A program made the position numbers and the translations under genes. From an uncultured Persicitalea sp. (GTDB taxonomy: Bacteria > Bacteroidota > Bacteroidia > Cytophagales > Spirosomataceae), in assembly GCA_950075905.1 (NCBI GenBank), contig CATMVR010000341.1, positions 1-6,020 on the forward strand: 6,020 nucleotides of DNA. Reading direction: 5' to 3'. Positions 5,257 through 6,020 of the stretch are shown in pieces (positions within the stretch are counted from its first letter, which is position 1; the number at the start of each line of letters is the position of its first letter). The notes beneath the pieces were generated by a model. It was given only the letters and a program-made list of their open reading frames with translations, was not told the origin of the DNA and did no database searches.

Positions 5257-6020
5257 ATGAATCGAATTAGTGCCGGTGCCCTGGCTATTTTGCTCCTGAT
5301 CAGTACCACGCTACCCGCGCAGGTACAGCGCCACGCGACCTGGACGCACACCTTTGCCAAAAAAGAGGTGAAGGCAGGCGAGACGGTAGACCTTATTTTC
5401 CGGGCCACCATCGATCCGGGCTGGTACCTCTACTCGTCTGATTTTGACCCTTCGCTGGGGCCCATCCTCACCGAGATCAACCTCGAACCCAATGCCACCT
5501 ACGAAAAGGTGGGCAAACTGAAACCCGTCAATCCCAAAAAGAAGTTTGACGAAATATGGCAGGGCGATATCACGTACTTTGTTGGCAAAGCGGAGTTTCG
5601 GCAGACCGTCCGGATTTTAAAAGACAATCCGGTCATAAAGGCGACGGCCGAGTACCAAACCTGCTCCGAGGTATCGGGCCTGTGCGTACTGGGCAATCAG
5701 GACTTTACCTTTTCGGGCCTGACGGTAGAAGCCGCTTCGGCCCCGGCAAAAGCGCAGGAGAACGCGGAGGCTTCGCCGACCCCGGCGACTGGTGCTACCC
5801 CGCAGGACGGCAGTCCGGTCACGTCCGCATCGCCAGATTCGGCGGTTTCGGAACCGGCCGAGGCCGTGGTGTCCGACGAAGCATTACCCGCCGCCGAGGC
5901 TTCGCTCACTCCGGATACCGATTCTTCGGCGGGCGGTAGCTCGCTGTGGGGATTTGCCATTGCGGCCTTCCTGTCGGGCCACGTGGCCCTTATGGTGCCC
6001 TGCGTGTTTCCCATCATCCC
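5257..6020 (+). CDS. dsbD: Thiol:disulfide interchange protein DsbD, 5' part (runs off the right edge)
   Basis: DsbD passes electrons from cytoplasmic thioredoxin across the inner membrane to periplasmic thiol proteins and cytochrome c maturation. The window holds 254 codons. A signal peptide (about 1-21, hydrophobic 8-19, likely cut after LPA) is followed by the periplasmic N-terminal domain with GWYLYS (55-60) and a cysteine pair Cys136/Cys143 in TCSEVSGLC. An Ala/Ser/Pro/Glu-rich linker spans about 159-228. The first membrane segment (about 230-248) ends in PCVFPII, where Cys249 should be the first transmembrane redox cysteine. Missing are the rest of the membrane domain and the C-terminal thioredoxin domain. 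The cysteine pair has six residues between, against five (Cys103/Cys109) in the E. coli domain. The ATG at 5257 is followed directly by the signal peptide. It is outside the polysaccharide unit. Confidence 0.85.
   Translation, partial: MNRISAGALAILLLISTTLPAQVQRHATWTHTFAKKEVKAGETVDLIFRATIDPGWYLYSSDFDPSLGPILTEINLEPNATYEKVGKLKPVNPKKKFDEIWQGDITYFVGKAEFRQTVRILKDNPVIKATAEYQTCSEVSGLCVLGNQDFTFSGLTVEAASAPAKAQENAEASPTPATGATPQDGSPVTSASPDSAVSEPAEAVVSDEALPAAEASLTPDTDSSAGGSSLWGFAIAAFLSGHVALMVPCVFPII

Noticed and set aside
5186..5260. A 24-codon + strand frame ending in an ATGA overlap with the dsbD start, like a coupled leader peptide
   Set aside because: The better-placed -7 box (5214-5221) lies inside it, and a transcript from the 5177-5184 box would start after its ATG, so it would not be translated from either.

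Overview
The window looks like a chromosomal piece of a Bacteroidota bacterium, most likely Cytophagales (Spirosoma/Dyadobacter-like). The grounds are TAnnTTTG promoter -7 boxes with upstream TTTG boxes, start codons without Shine-Dalgarno sequences, GC-rich genes between AT-rich gaps, and the protein families present. The family-level placement is an impression, not proven.

Layout, all genes on the + strand. Positions 1-565 contain no convincing gene. The left 330 bases are rich in complementary segments and may be a structured RNA or a 3' UTR; a good promoter (359-390) then starts a leader of about 170 nt. Next come a membrane sugar-phosphate transferase that starts repeat-unit assembly on a lipid carrier (566-1951), a 110-residue orphan protein with its own promoter (2183-2515), a UDP-N-acetylhexosamine 6-dehydrogenase type enzyme (2703-3983) and, 66 bp later, an Fe(II)/2-oxoglutarate oxygenase of the phytanoyl-CoA dioxygenase family (4050-4865). 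An intrinsic terminator (4885-4921) closes this block. The 391-bp gap that follows carries a 14-bp-period tandem repeat, a 74-bp imperfect inverted repeat and promoter elements for the last gene, the 5' part of a DsbD-type thiol:disulfide reductant transporter (5257 to the right edge).

Working together: the dehydrogenase would make a UDP-HexNAc uronic acid and the transferase would load the first sugar phosphate onto undecaprenyl phosphate. The two therefore fit one exopolysaccharide, capsule or O-antigen pathway. The oxygenase may modify a sugar or lipid in that pathway, but this is inferred from position only. The DsbD gene lies beyond the terminator and belongs to a different process, moving reducing power to the periplasm.

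I see no CRISPR array, transposase, tRNA or rRNA, and no clear new defence or mobile system. The items most worth checking are the structured left region, the orphan protein, the oxygenase in a polysaccharide setting, and the repeat-rich gap before dsbD.
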